Positions 1-7,854 of a stretch of DNA of 64,000 bases are shown in pieces. The stretch lies in the NCBI RefSeq assembly GCF_018860505.1, contig NZ_JAHKPU010000030.1, positions 186,001 to 250,000 of the forward strand. Direction: 5' to 3'. The stretch comes from Pacificibacter marinus. GTDB taxonomy: Bacteria; Pseudomonadota; Alphaproteobacteria; Rhodobacterales; Rhodobacteraceae. The notes beneath the pieces were generated by a model, which searched no databases, was not told where the DNA came from, and worked only from the letters and a program-made list of their open reading frames with translations. How positions within the stretch are numbered: the first letter of the stretch is position 1; each line of letters opens with the position of its first letter. Both the position numbers and the translations under genes were made by a program.

Positions 1-78
1 CCTCTTAGCGCACTTACTCTTTGATCAAGTTTCGGGTCGCCTCACGGCTGCATTTCGTGTGAGTATCCTCTCAAACAC

Positions 79-924
79 ATGGGGGCCCAAATGACTGTCG
101 AAAATCACTACCATTATCAGGTCATTCGTCGTGCAATATCGCACATCGATCAGGCAGAAACCCCTTTGACGTTAGAGGGGCTCGCCACAGATCTAGGTAT
201 GAGTTCGCAACATTTTCAAAAAGTGTTCTCAAAATGGGCTGGCGTCTCGCCCAAACGTTATCAGCAATATTTGACCTTGGATCATGCCAAAACACTGATG
301 AAAACGCGACATACTTTGTTAGACGTGACGAGTGACGTTGGCTTAACGTCAACAGGCAGGCTGCATGATTTGTTTTTACGTTGGGAAGCCATGTCTCCAG
401 GCGATTATGCTCGCAAAGGCGCTGGCTTACAAATTACTTTTGGCTGGCTTGAGACACCTTTTGGCGAAGCTTTGGCCATGGCCACGCCACGGGGCTTATG
501 CGGCCTTGGCTTCACATCTGAAATCGGGCGCGAGGCAAGCTTTGCCGATCTCAGCGGGCGATGGCCAAATGCAACCTTTGTCGAAAATCTCGCCGAAGTA
601 CGCCCTTTTGTTGAGGCAGCCCTCTCAGGTGGCACAGCGCAGCTTCAATTGATCGGCGGCCCTTTTCAAATCAAAGTTTGGGAAGCGCTTTTGTCGATCC
701 CATCAGGTGATGTCACCACCTACGGCGATATCGCCGCAGCCATCGGTAACCCCAAGGCCGTACGCGCAGTGGGGACAGCAGTGGGTCGCAACCCGATCAG
801 TTGGCTGATCCCATGCCACCGCGTGTTGCGCAAGTCTGGCGATCTGGGCGGGTATCACTGGGGCACCCCAGTCAAACGCGCCCTATTGGCCTATGAAACC
901 GTACAGGCTGAGGCCAGGCCTTAG
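79..924 (+). CDS. AraC-type HTH fused to O6-methylguanine-DNA methyltransferase (Ada-like)
   Basis: The protein has an AraC-family DNA-binding region at about residues 10-112, then a methylated-DNA-cysteine S-methyltransferase region. The repair active site is the IPCHRVL motif with acceptor Cys246, preceded by the FQIKVWEAL and TTYGDIA helices typical of Ogt/Ada. The domain should remove O6-methyl groups from guanine by irreversible self-methylation. Unlike E. coli Ada (about 354 residues), the N-terminal zinc-binding methylphosphotriester sensor is absent, so any regulatory switch must differ. I use ATG 79; ATG 91 is an equally credible start because a G-run at 81-85 sits at Shine-Dalgarno distance from it. 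The gene stands alone, upstream of an outer-membrane lipoprotein gene. Family assignment is secure; a role as alkylation-response regulator is inference. Confidence 0.9.
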   Translation: MGAQMTVENHYHYQVIRRAISHIDQAETPLTLEGLATDLGMSSQHFQKVFSKWAGVSPKRYQQYLTLDHAKTLMKTRHTLLDVTSDVGLTSTGRLHDLFLRWEAMSPGDYARKGAGLQITFGWLETPFGEALAMATPRGLCGLGFTSEIGREASFADLSGRWPNATFVENLAEVRPFVEAALSGGTAQLQLIGGPFQIKVWEALLSIPSGDVTTYGDIAAAIGNPKAVRAVGTAVGRNPISWLIPCHRVLRKSGDLGGYHWGTPVKRALLAYETVQAEARP

Positions 925-1039
925 GCAAACTCATAAGCACTTTTCCGCCAATTTTTCATCGCATGCGTTATGGCGCTGCGCATCGCGCCAGACGTAAGAT
1001 AAAAGAAGCGTAAAAGCAGTTTAACAAAAAGGTAGTCTC

Positions 1040-1690
1040 ATGAAGACCCGCACCCTTATCGCCTTTCCCATTGTCGCAGCCGTCGTTTTAGCCGGATGTA
1101 TGGACAGCAGCAATATGAGCGACCCGGACTCCAAAGCTCGCCAAGGCGCAGTCGCGGGCGCGGTTCTCGGTGGCATCGTAGGCCTATCGCAAAATGACGG
1201 TAAGCTCGGCAAAGCCGCTGTCGGCGCCGTGATTGGCGGCGCTATTGGCGCCGGCATCGGCGGTGCGCTTGATCAACAAGCCGCTGACTTGCGCCAAGAC
1301 CTTGGCAATGATGACGTTCAAATCGTCAATACCGGTTCAGAACTGGTTGTGACCTTGCCACAAGACATTTTATTCGCCACCGACAGCGCTGTTGTGCGTG
1401 CGGGCCTTCAATCTGATCTCGGTGCGCTTGCACGTAACTTGCAAGAGTACCCATCGACGACAGTTCAGGTCATTGGCCACACCGATAACACGGGCGATGC
1501 AAGCTACAACCAAGAGCTGTCCACACGTCGCGCCTCAGCCGTATCTACAATTCTGCGGGCAAACGGCGTCGAAGCCTACCGTGTGAACGCTTACGGCCGT
1601 GGAGAAGACGCGCCCGTGGCAACCAACCTTACACCAGAAGGTCGCGCACAAAACCGCCGCGTTGAGATCATCATCACCCCTGCTGCGTAA
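1040..1690 (+). CDS. OmpA-family lipoprotein with glycine-zipper (YiaD-like)
   Basis: A lipoprotein signal peptide ends in the lipobox LAGC (lipidated Cys20). A glycine-rich zipper follows at about residues 35-80 (repeated GAVxGGxxG-type pattern), then a C-terminal OmpA-like peptidoglycan-binding domain (about 100-216) with the conserved GHTDNTG and TRRA motifs. It should be anchored by lipid in the outer membrane and bind peptidoglycan through the OmpA domain, like YiaD/Pal-type proteins. It is monocistronic, followed 20 bases later by a strong terminator. The start has a weak purine-rich RBS (AAAAAGG, near 1026-1032). Assignment to the family is firm; the cellular role beyond envelope linkage is not shown by the sequence. 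Confidence 0.9.
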   Translation: MKTRTLIAFPIVAAVVLAGCMDSSNMSDPDSKARQGAVAGAVLGGIVGLSQNDGKLGKAAVGAVIGGAIGAGIGGALDQQAADLRQDLGNDDVQIVNTGSELVVTLPQDILFATDSAVVRAGLQSDLGALARNLQEYPSTTVQVIGHTDNTGDASYNQELSTRRASAVSTILRANGVEAYRVNAYGRGEDAPVATNLTPEGRAQNRRVEIIITPAA

Positions 1691-1709
1691 GTCACTTTTC
1701 AATTCTTTT

Positions 1710-1739
1710 AAAAGGCCGGCACAGTGTCCGGCCTTTTTT
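1710..1739 (+). terminator. Intrinsic terminator after the OmpA-like gene
   Basis: An AAGGCCGG / CCGGCCTT inverted repeat with a short loop is followed by a run of six T. It lies about 20 bases after the stop codon at 1690. Confidence 0.85.
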
Positions 1740-1757
1740 CATGGCCAGTGACGCGTC

Positions 1758-1778
1758 TTGGTCATATAAATTGACCAA
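1758..1778. promoter_or_regulatory. Palindromic operator upstream of the GntR/FadR-type gene
   Basis: A perfect inverted repeat TTGGTCA-N7-TGACCAA lies 28-48 bases before the regulator's ATG. The half-site resembles the TGGTC/GACCA core bound by FadR/PdhR-type regulators, though those usually have much closer half-sites. The spacer TATAAAT looks like a -10 element, so binding would block the promoter. Autoregulation is inference. Confidence 0.55.
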
Positions 1779-1805
1779 TCATATCGATCAGTCGCCGGAG
1801 ACGTC

Positions 1806-2573
1806 ATGCCCTTTCAAAAAATCCAATCTGAAAAGCTGGCACAAAGTGTGGTCAAACAAATTGAATTGCTGATTTTGCGCGGCATTCTAAGGCCGGGGGA
1901 ACGACTTCCAGCAGAGCGCGATTTGGCCGAACGTTTAAACGTATCGCGTCCGTCATTGCGCGAAGCGATTGGTGACCTAAGTACCAAAGGCCTGTTGGAA
2001 ACACGCGCGGGCGCTGGTGTGTTTGTCGCCGATGTTTTGGGGTCGGCCTTTTCACCAGCTTTGGTAAAGCTCTTTGGCGACCACGACGAAGCTGTATTCG
2101 ACTACATCGCCTTTCGCCGCGATATGGAAGGCTTGGCCGCAGAGCGTGCCGCAACTTTTGGGTCTGAGACGGATCTAAAGGTCATCAATACCATTTTCGA
2201 GAAAATGGAAGCGGCTCACCCCAAACGCAATCCGTCGGACGAAGCCCGCTTAGATGCCGAATTTCACTTGTCCATAATTGAGGCCAGCCACAACGTCGTG
2301 ATGCTGCACATGATGCGGTCGATGTTTGATTTGCTGCGCGAGGGCGTATTTTACAACCGCTCCGTCATGTTCAAACAACGCACCAATCGCGCCGATTTGC
2401 TAGATCAACACCGGCGGATCAATAATGCCGTGCAAGCGCGCGATCCAGAGGCGGCCCGTTCTGCTGTGGTGTCACATCTGAATTACGTTGAACAGGCGCT
2501 GAAAGATCAACAGAAGTTCGAAAAGAACGAGGCAATCGCACAATTGCGATTTGATCACGAACAAAAGCGCTAA
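1806..2573 (+). CDS. FadR/PdhR-subfamily GntR transcriptional regulator
   Basis: The N-terminal winged helix-turn-helix (about residues 8-72; motif RPGERLPAERDLAERLNVSR, then RPSLREAI) is followed by an all-helical FCD ligand domain (about 95-235). The FCD metal/ligand residues are visible as D in the LDAEFH segment and the histidines in SxxNVVM and DQHRRI. Length (255 residues) is normal for FadR/LldR/PdhR proteins, which sense small carboxylates such as pyruvate, lactate or acyl-CoA. No catabolic operon is adjacent (the minus-strand atp operon lies downstream), so the ligand and regulon are unknown. The palindrome directly upstream suggests autoregulation. Confidence 0.88.
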   Translation: MPFQKIQSEKLAQSVVKQIELLILRGILRPGERLPAERDLAERLNVSRPSLREAIGDLSTKGLLETRAGAGVFVADVLGSAFSPALVKLFGDHDEAVFDYIAFRRDMEGLAAERAATFGSETDLKVINTIFEKMEAAHPKRNPSDEARLDAEFHLSIIEASHNVVMLHMMRSMFDLLREGVFYNRSVMFKQRTNRADLLDQHRRINNAVQARDPEAARSAVVSHLNYVEQALKDQQKFEKNEAIAQLRFDHEQKR

Positions 2574-2634
2574 AACCCACCTCTGCACTGTGAGCTTTGA
2601 AATGTAGCAGCGCCCTAATCTCATCTTTGCTCAA

Positions 2635-2664
2635 AAGAAAAAGCCCCGCGTTTCCGCAGGGCTT
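2635..2664 (-). terminator. Terminator of the F0 ATP synthase operon
   Basis: Read on the minus strand, AAGCCCTGCG-GAAA-CGCGGGGCTT (one G-T wobble) is followed by TTTCTTTT. It lies 27 bases after the atpF stop, between the convergent regulator gene and the atp operon. Confidence 0.8.
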
Positions 2665-2690
2665 CAAAGATTTAGAGCTAATTTAGCGGC

Positions 2691-3248
2691 TTAGTGCAGC
2701 TTATCAGCGACATCGCCAATGGCGTCATCAATCAATTTGTTAGCCTCTGCGGCAGTCATCTGCTTGGCAATCACGTCTTGTGCTGCGGCAACAGCCACGG
2801 TGACAGCAGTGTTGCGCACGTCACGAACAGCTGCAGCTTGCGCAGATGCGATCTGATCTTGAGCAGAGGCAAGACGGCGCTCGATAGACGTCTGGATGAC
2901 CTCTTTCGCTTTGGCGGCAGCAGCCTCGGCATCGATTTTAGCTTGCGCTACAATCGCGTCAGCTTGCTCTTGAACTTCACGTTGTTTGCGCTCGTAAGAT
3001 GCCAAAATTGTTTGGGCTTCTTCGCGCAATGCACGGGCTTCTTCAAGCTCGGTCGAAATGCCTTCAGCGCGTTTATCCAAAAGACCACCAAGCATGGAGG
3101 GCACTTTTGCGTAAACCAAAACACCGATGAAGACGATGAAGCCAAGCAAGACGATAAAGTTTGTGTTACTAAAGGACAAGAACGGACCATCAGCTGCGAA
3201 AGCAGGTGTCGCAACAACAGCGGCGGTGAGGGCGAGAAGTGTTTTCAT
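2691..3248 (-). CDS. atpF: F0F1 ATP synthase subunit b
   Basis: This is the peripheral-stalk subunit b of the F0 sector, holding the catalytic F1 head against the a-subunit. A hydrophobic N-terminal part (about residues 1-50, including a possible cleaved leader ending in FAADG) precedes a long charged, alanine- and glutamate-rich coiled coil (about 55-165). Length (185 residues) fits alphaproteobacterial b. It is the last gene of atpI-B-E-F'-F and starts 4 bases after the b' stop, so the two stalk subunits are translationally close. The separate, diverged b and b' genes are typical of photosynthetic bacteria and their alphaproteobacterial relatives. Confidence 0.93.
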   Translation of the reverse strand: MKTLLALTAAVVATPAFAADGPFLSFSNTNFIVLLGFIVFIGVLVYAKVPSMLGGLLDKRAEGISTELEEARALREEAQTILASYERKQREVQEQADAIVAQAKIDAEAAAAKAKEVIQTSIERRLASAQDQIASAQAAAVRDVRNTAVTVAVAAAQDVIAKQMTAAEANKLIDDAIGDVADKLH

Positions 3249-3252
3249 GATC

Positions 3253-3774
3253 TTACCCTTTCAAGCGCGCGTTGATCGCGGCGGTCAATGTCTTGGCATC
3301 GGCTTTGCCACCAAATGCTGCAACAAGTTCTTTGGCGGTGTCTTTGGCAACCACTTTAACGCTGTCTGCGGCATTGTCGCGGATCTCTGCGATCATTGCC
3401 TCGGATTCGGCAGCTTTCGCTGCGATCTCTGCGTCGGCTTTAGCCAAAGCGACATCCAAATCAGCTTGAATAGCTGCGCTGGCTTCGCCTGAAATACGCT
3501 GGGCTTCGGCCTTGGCCTCGGCGAGCGCTTTGTTATATGCGTTTTCTGCATCTTGGGCCTTGAGCTTGAGCTCTTCAGCAGCAGAAATGTCGTTCATGAT
3601 CGTGCCAGAGCGTTCTGCAAGCACCGAAGAGATGCGCGGCAGTGCAATTTTAGACAGCACGAAATAGATCACGACGAGCGTGACAAGAAGCCAGAAAATC
3701 TGGTTCGGGAAAGTAGCAAAATCAAGCTGCGGCATCGCCACTGCTTCAGTTGCCCCATGTGTCTCTGTCGCCAT
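3253..3774 (-). CDS. atpF': F0F1 ATP synthase subunit b'
   Basis: Second peripheral-stalk subunit, paralogous to b. It has one membrane segment (about residues 25-47, [19 protein letters not shown]) and a long Ala/Glu/Lys-rich coiled coil to the C-terminus. It is the first stalk gene after subunit c, as in other alphaproteobacteria, and pairs with b as a heterodimer. The start is supported by a strong AGGAGG ribosome-binding site at about 3780-3785 on the minus strand. The 108-base gap from atpE contains two hairpins (separate entry), which may set the ratio of c to b'. Confidence 0.92.
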   Translation of the reverse strand: MATETHGATEAVAMPQLDFATFPNQIFWLLVTLVVIYFVLSKIALPRISSVLAERSGTIMNDISAAEELKLKAQDAENAYNKALAEAKAEAQRISGEASAAIQADLDVALAKADAEIAAKAAESEAMIAEIRDNAADSVKVVAKDTAKELVAAFGGKADAKTLTAAINARLKG

Positions 3775-3797
3775 GGTGTCCTCCTGGCTCTGGATAA

Positions 3798-3858
3798 TTC
3801 CTTCCGAGGATCGGAAGGAGCCAAATTACGCTAGGGTGGATCACTTAAGACCCACCCT
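3798..3858 (-). other. Two intercistronic hairpins between atpE and the b' gene
   Basis: Two perfect inverted repeats lie between the genes: AGGGTGG/CCACCCT (3833-3839 with 3852-3858) and CCTTCCGA/TCGGAAGG (3800-3807 with 3811-3818). Neither has a clear T-tract, so they look more like mRNA-stabilising or attenuating stems than a full stop. Their position suits higher output of subunit c, which is needed in many copies per complex; that role is inference. Confidence 0.55.
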
Positions 3859-3882
3859 GCCGTAAGGATGTGTGAGTCTGAC

Positions 3883-4119
3883 TTAGACTGCGAACATCAA
3901 CAAGAGAGCAACGAGGAAAGAGAAAATCCCCAAAGCTTCGGCAAACGCCATGCCGATGAAGAGTGTAGCAGTTTGTGAAGCAGCAGCGGATGGGTTGCGC
4001 AATGCGCCCGCGAGGTAGTTGCCAGCAACATTGCCAACACCGATAGCTGCGCCACCCATGCCGATTGCTGTGAGACCTACACCGATGTATTTGCCGAGTT
4101 CTGCGATATTGCCTTCCAT
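3883..4119 (-). CDS. atpE: F0F1 ATP synthase subunit c
   Basis: The proteolipid c-ring subunit is 78 residues long: two transmembrane helices joined by a short polar loop containing the RNP motif (about residues 41-43). The proton-carrying carboxylate is Glu61 in the FAEALG motif of the second helix. The glycine-rich first helix ([17 protein letters not shown]) is typical. Many copies form the rotor ring. It lies between atpB and the b' gene, and the gap downstream contains two hairpins that could raise its share of the transcript. Confidence 0.96.
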   Translation of the reverse strand: MEGNIAELGKYIGVGLTAIGMGGAAIGVGNVAGNYLAGALRNPSAAASQTATLFIGMAFAEALGIFSFLVALLLMFAV

Positions 4120-4179
4120 GGGGGTATCTCCTTACGTTGGAATTGGCTGAAAAGTAGTTAGAGTTCGAACCTGATCCGA

Positions 4180-4941
4180 TTAGTGTGACGGATGCAGCGC
4201 GTCTTTAAGGTACACGCAGGTTAGAATGGTGAACACGTAGGCCTGAATGAAGGCTACGAGAAGTTCGAGACCATACATGGCTGTAATGGCCGCGATAGAA
4301 ACGGGTGCGATAAGTTTGATGGCCGCGAATGTCGCGAAAACTTTGATCACAGCGTGACCAGCCATCATGTTGCCGGCCAAACGAATGGAGTGGCTAACAG
4401 GACGCACGAAATATGAAATAAGCTCGATCACGGCCAGAACAGGACGCAGCGCGAGCGGCGCGGATTTGACCCAGAACAGTTCAAGGAATTTCGCACCGTT
4501 TTTGACAAAGCCAAGAACCGTGACAAAAACGAACACGAGCAGCGCCAGAACACCGGTGACCGCGATGTGGGTCGTTGGCGTGAATGACAAAGGCAAGAGG
4601 CCCAAGATATTTGAGAATGCGATGAAGCAGAACAATGTCATCACGTATGGGAAGTACCGTACGGAGTCTTTGCCGCCCACATCTTCGAGCATTTTGTAAA
4701 CGAAACCATATGTGAGCTCAGCAAGGGACTGGCCTTTAGATGGCACGATTGAGCGACCACGTGAGCCAACAACCAAAAGCAAAACCACACCCAAAACAGC
4801 GAGACCCATCCAAAGGGTTGCGTTGGTTACCGTGTACCAGTGAACAGCGCCATCCCCGAAAAGCGGCGTAATTCTGAACTGATCCATCGGGTGGAATGCA
4901 AGGCTGCTCTCAGTACCATGTGCTTCGGTCGCCATGTTCAA
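4180..4941 (-). CDS. atpB: F0F1 ATP synthase subunit a
   Basis: This integral membrane stator subunit carries the proton half-channels. It is 253 residues long with five to six hydrophobic helices. The essential arginine that faces the c-ring is Arg187 in the [14 protein letters not shown] motif, followed by the conserved C-terminal helix ([17 protein letters not shown]). The start overlaps the atpI stop by four bases; ATG 4935 is an alternative start. It is followed by atpE after about 60 bases. Confidence 0.95.
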   Translation of the reverse strand: MNMATEAHGTESSLAFHPMDQFRITPLFGDGAVHWYTVTNATLWMGLAVLGVVLLLVVGSRGRSIVPSKGQSLAELTYGFVYKMLEDVGGKDSVRYFPYVMTLFCFIAFSNILGLLPLSFTPTTHIAVTGVLALLVFVFVTVLGFVKNGAKFLELFWVKSAPLALRPVLAVIELISYFVRPVSHSIRLAGNMMAGHAVIKVFATFAAIKLIAPVSIAAITAMYGLELLVAFIQAYVFTILTCVYLKDALHPSH

Positions 4942-5324
4942 TCCCTCTCGTCACCTGCGGCTTTTGCCGCGTTATCATCTACCGCAGTTGCCTGCGCATT
5001 CAGTTTCGAGGCTTCCGCCTCTTGTTCCGCTTGGATCGTCTGAGCTGTGCGCATCATCGTTTTGACGCCCGCAGCCAGTCCAAATCCAACCATCAGCACG
5101 ATAAAGATGGGCGTTGTGCCAAAAAGCTTATCCAAGCCCCATCCCATGCCGAAACCGATCAACAGACCGGCCACCAATTCTATCACCATCCGCCACGCCA
5201 TATTGGCCTGAGAAAAGTGTTCTTCACCGCGGGAGCTTGTTGGCTCTTGCGCCTTTTTCAATGTCGCGATCCGCTCATCCAAGGCTTTAAGCCGCTTCGG
5301 ATCATGCGGGTCAGTCATCGTCAA
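4938..5324 (-). CDS. atpI: AtpI/AtpQ-type F0 assembly protein
   Basis: This small protein (128 residues) has a soluble, charged N-terminus (about 1-45), then two transmembrane helices with the [22 protein letters not shown] and glycine-rich [13 protein letters not shown] segments characteristic of alphaproteobacterial AtpI. Family members help assemble the c-ring or supply Mg2+; they are not part of the final enzyme. It is the first gene of the F0 operon, and the promoter should lie in 5325-5440, which it shares in divergent orientation with the ArsR-type gene. Confidence 0.88.
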   Translation of the reverse strand: MTMTDPHDPKRLKALDERIATLKKAQEPTSSRGEEHFSQANMAWRMVIELVAGLLIGFGMGWGLDKLFGTTPIFIVLMVGFGLAAGVKTMMRTAQTIQAEQEAEASKLNAQATAVDDNAAKAAGDERD

Positions 5325-5500
5325 AGCCCCTCTGGTCAGTTGCCGGCAAACTATGGCGCAGGGTGGCGTGAGTCAATACGGGATTAGGCTTTTCAAAAAC
5401 GAAACAACACGTTGATATTAAACAATAATGATATTTAATGACTGCAAAGCCGCGCTTCAGACTGAGCGCAAGGGACGCATTTCAAGCCCCTTCACTATAT

Positions 5501-5516
5501 TCAACCAAATGGTTGA
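5501..5516. promoter_or_regulatory. Perfect palindrome, likely ArsR-family operator
   Basis: TCAACCA-AA-TGGTTGA is a perfect 16-base inverted repeat ending 32 bases before ATG 5549. I recall this kind of site upstream of SdpR/SRPBCC-linked ArsR genes. It lies inside any longer reading of the gene from upstream ATGs, supporting the start at 5549. Confidence 0.6.
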
Positions 5517-5548
5517 CCAAGAAGCCCAGCCCTCTTAACGCTGACACT

Positions 5549-5908
5549 ATGACCCATACCAATCACGCAAAATCCCTCGACCTTGTCTTTGCTGCCCTCG
5601 CCGACCCCACACGTCGCGCGATCCTTGAGATGTTGCTGGAAGACGACATGGCCGTCACAGACGTGGCCGAACCATTCGAGATGTCTCTGGCCGCCGTCAG
5701 TAAACACCTGACACTGTTGATGCGCGCAGGGCTAATCGGGCAAGAAAAACGTGGGCGGGTGAAATGGTGCAAACTTGAACCCGACGCCATGCGTGCTGCG
5801 TCGATATGGATGCAAGGTTTCGGCCAGTTCGAAGCACTGGATTTAGATGGGCTTGAGCGGTTTTTAGAAGCCGAACTGAACGAGACTGACGACGCGCACC
5901 CCACATAG
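5549..5908 (+). CDS. ArsR-family winged-helix repressor (SdpR-like)
   Basis: The sequence from about residue 8 (SLDLVFAALADPTRRAILEML) through VTDVAEPFEMSLAAVSKHL and RGRVKWCKLEP is a classic ArsR winged helix of the subgroup normally paired with SRPBCC/AHSA1 genes. There is no cysteine metal-binding motif in the recognition helix, so metal sensing is unlikely. The reading frame stays open back to 5438, but I choose ATG 5549 because the homologous region starts there and a likely autoregulatory palindrome (5501-5516) would otherwise be inside the gene. No SRPBCC partner follows: the next gene is on the other strand and ends at 5949. This is therefore an orphan member. Confidence 0.85.
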   Translation: MTHTNHAKSLDLVFAALADPTRRAILEMLLEDDMAVTDVAEPFEMSLAAVSKHLTLLMRAGLIGQEKRGRVKWCKLEPDAMRAASIWMQGFGQFEALDLDGLERFLEAELNETDDAHPT

Positions 5909-5948
5909 CGGGGCGGGTGAGGTCAGCGTCACTCATGCTTAGCGCGTC

Positions 5949-6872
5949 TTATTCCTCATGCTTCAGCAGCAAATACAGCGCCAGTATCGTCAAGCCGATG
6001 CCACCGAAAATCAAAGCAGGCGGCACGCCGTTGCCCAATGCGATTTCCCATAGGATCACCCAAGATGGCGTCAGATACGTGTAGGCCATAACCTTAGCGC
6101 TGTCCAAACGCACCGAGGCGAATGTCAGCAAAGTCGCGGTAAAAGTGGTGGCGATGATCGCCGTATACCCCATGGCGATCCAAACGATACTGGGCAGACC
6201 AACCCAATCCGTCGCCATAATGTCTGATGCACCAAAAGCGAGTGCGACAAGTGTGGTCGCGATCAAGATAAGGAAGATGAAAACAAAAGTACGCTCGCCT
6301 CGATTCAGACGCGGCACAAGCGGCGTATAAAGCGCATGTCCAACCACGCCGATAAAATAGATCATCTCGCCGCGCCCGACCTCAAACGCCAAAAGAGCGG
6401 AAATATCAGCTCGGAAAATCACCCAAAGCGCACCAGAGGCCCCGACGGCCAAAGCGAAAGCGATGCGCTTGGTGGTGATTTGGCGCATGATGAAATAGCC
6501 AAAGACCGCTGACATCAAAGGCGTTAAGGTAAACAGCGCCGAAATTGAAATAGGCGCAGCTGTTTCCAGACCTATAAACATCATAATAAAGTAAAGCGCG
6601 AACAATCCGCCCAAAATAACGTAGCGCCAAGGCGCCTGCAGCGCGGATCGCGGAATCCCGCCCGTGGCCATCGCCAAAACGCCAACAGCACAGGTCGCAA
6701 TCACAAACCGCACACTGTTGAAAGCAATCGGTGAAATCGTGTCCGTTTTCATGGCCAAGCCGCCCAACGAGAAACTACCCGCCACAAGAAAAGAAAAAAC
6801 GAGCATCGCCAGATGTCCGTTACGGCGCTCAAGGCGGCTTGCAGCGTCAGTCAAAGTTCCATTCCTTTGCAC
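5949..6872 (-). CDS. DMT superfamily permease (EamA domain)
   Basis: An inner-membrane protein of 307 residues with about ten hydrophobic segments arranged as two EamA repeats; it begins MLVFSFLVAGSFSLGGLAMK after a short polar N-terminus and ends in a charged tail. Family members export amino acids or other metabolites. The substrate cannot be read from the sequence. The start at 6872 overlaps the 3' end of the upstream LysR gene by 26 bases; Met23 (6806) is an alternative without overlap. Overlap and same orientation suggest co-transcription with that LysR regulator, a common arrangement for regulated exporters. Confidence 0.88.
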   Translation of the reverse strand: MQRNGTLTDAASRLERRNGHLAMLVFSFLVAGSFSLGGLAMKTDTISPIAFNSVRFVIATCAVGVLAMATGGIPRSALQAPWRYVILGGLFALYFIMMFIGLETAAPISISALFTLTPLMSAVFGYFIMRQITTKRIAFALAVGASGALWVIFRADISALLAFEVGRGEMIYFIGVVGHALYTPLVPRLNRGERTFVFIFLILIATTLVALAFGASDIMATDWVGLPSIVWIAMGYTAIIATTFTATLLTFASVRLDSAKVMAYTYLTPSWVILWEIALGNGVPPALIFGGIGLTILALYLLLKHEE

Positions 6873-7734
6873 GTTCTTTTAGGTAGCTCAGCATCGCCTG
6901 CACTTTAGGGGTTCGGTGCAAATCGACGTGCGTCACAATCCAATTGGGCGCTTCCCAATCTGCTTGCGTCGGGAAAATCCGCGTCAGATTATCGTCTGTT
7001 GCTGCGAAATCATGACTGACAAACCCCGCACCAGCCCCAGCCAAGACAGCCTCAAGGCTTGCCTCTAAACTAGAGACACGAAAACTGATTTGTTCGGGCG
7101 ACACCGTGTCACGCAGCCAAACCATATGAGGCGCACGATGCGTCAGGTCGTCAAATCCAACGAACCGCATCTCGGTGAGCATATTTTCTGGCGCAGGCAT
7201 ACCAAACCGATCCACATAAGATTTATGAACGAACAGCCCAAATTTCTGCGTGCCAAAAGGTTGCACAACGTTGTCAGGCTCTTGGGGTGCAGACCCCGTG
7301 CGAATCGCGACATGCGCTTCGCCGTACTCCAACCGAAACACCCGCTCACCAGTCAGATACCGCACAACCAACTTGGGGTGCAGCGCCTGAAAATCGGCCA
7401 AAATCGGAGCAATGCGACGCGAGATAAGGGGCAAGGATGTGATGATCAACTCGCCACTCACATCTTCGCCACGCCCTTTGATCCGATTGACCAGTTGGGA
7501 AAATTGATCGTCTGTGGCCTGCGCCACCTTTAACAGATCTGTACCAGCTTCTGTCGATGTGTACCCGCGCGCGTGGCGTTGAAACAGCTTGACCCCAAGG
7601 GTTTGCTCAAGCGAGTCGATATGACGAATGACAGTGGCGTGGTGCACCCCCAAAGCCTGCGCCGCACCGGACACTGTGCCCATTTTAGCAACTTGAAATG
7701 CGGTGCGAATTTCGTCCCAGTTTTCTATATTCAT
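6847..7734 (-). CDS. LysR-family transcriptional regulator
   Basis: An N-terminal LysR winged helix-turn-helix (about residues 3-62: WDEIRTAFQVAKMGTVSGAA, HHATVIRHIDSLEQTLGVKLFQR) is followed by a periplasmic-binding-protein-like effector domain. I place the start at ATG 7734 (MNIENWDEIR), since the typical LysR N-terminus begins there; the frame is open upstream to 7794. The gene overlaps the DMT permease gene in the same direction, so it likely controls that transporter, although LysR regulators more often face their targets divergently. The effector is unknown. Confidence 0.88.
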   Translation of the reverse strand: MNIENWDEIRTAFQVAKMGTVSGAAQALGVHHATVIRHIDSLEQTLGVKLFQRHARGYTSTEAGTDLLKVAQATDDQFSQLVNRIKGRGEDVSGELIITSLPLISRRIAPILADFQALHPKLVVRYLTGERVFRLEYGEAHVAIRTGSAPQEPDNVVQPFGTQKFGLFVHKSYVDRFGMPAPENMLTEMRFVGFDDLTHRAPHMVWLRDTVSPEQISFRVSSLEASLEAVLAGAGAGFVSHDFAATDDNLTRIFPTQADWEAPNWIVTHVDLHRTPKVQAMLSYLKERAKEWNFD

Positions 7735-7854
7735 GACTGTCTCAAATCTGTGCGTTAACGAACGGGTCCTCCCGTTTACACGGCGGTCGTTCAAAAAGAC
7801 AAGTGCGGACTATGACCTCTCGGCTGAAAGTCGCGACTGAAAAATGTCTGGGCC

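Noticed and set aside
5438-5548. N-terminal extension of the ArsR-type gene
   Set aside because: The segment has no homology, includes the perfect operator palindrome, and the family start is at ATG 5549.
7735-7794. Longer LysR start
   Set aside because: The added 20 residues precede the conserved LysR N-terminus and have no ribosome-binding site.
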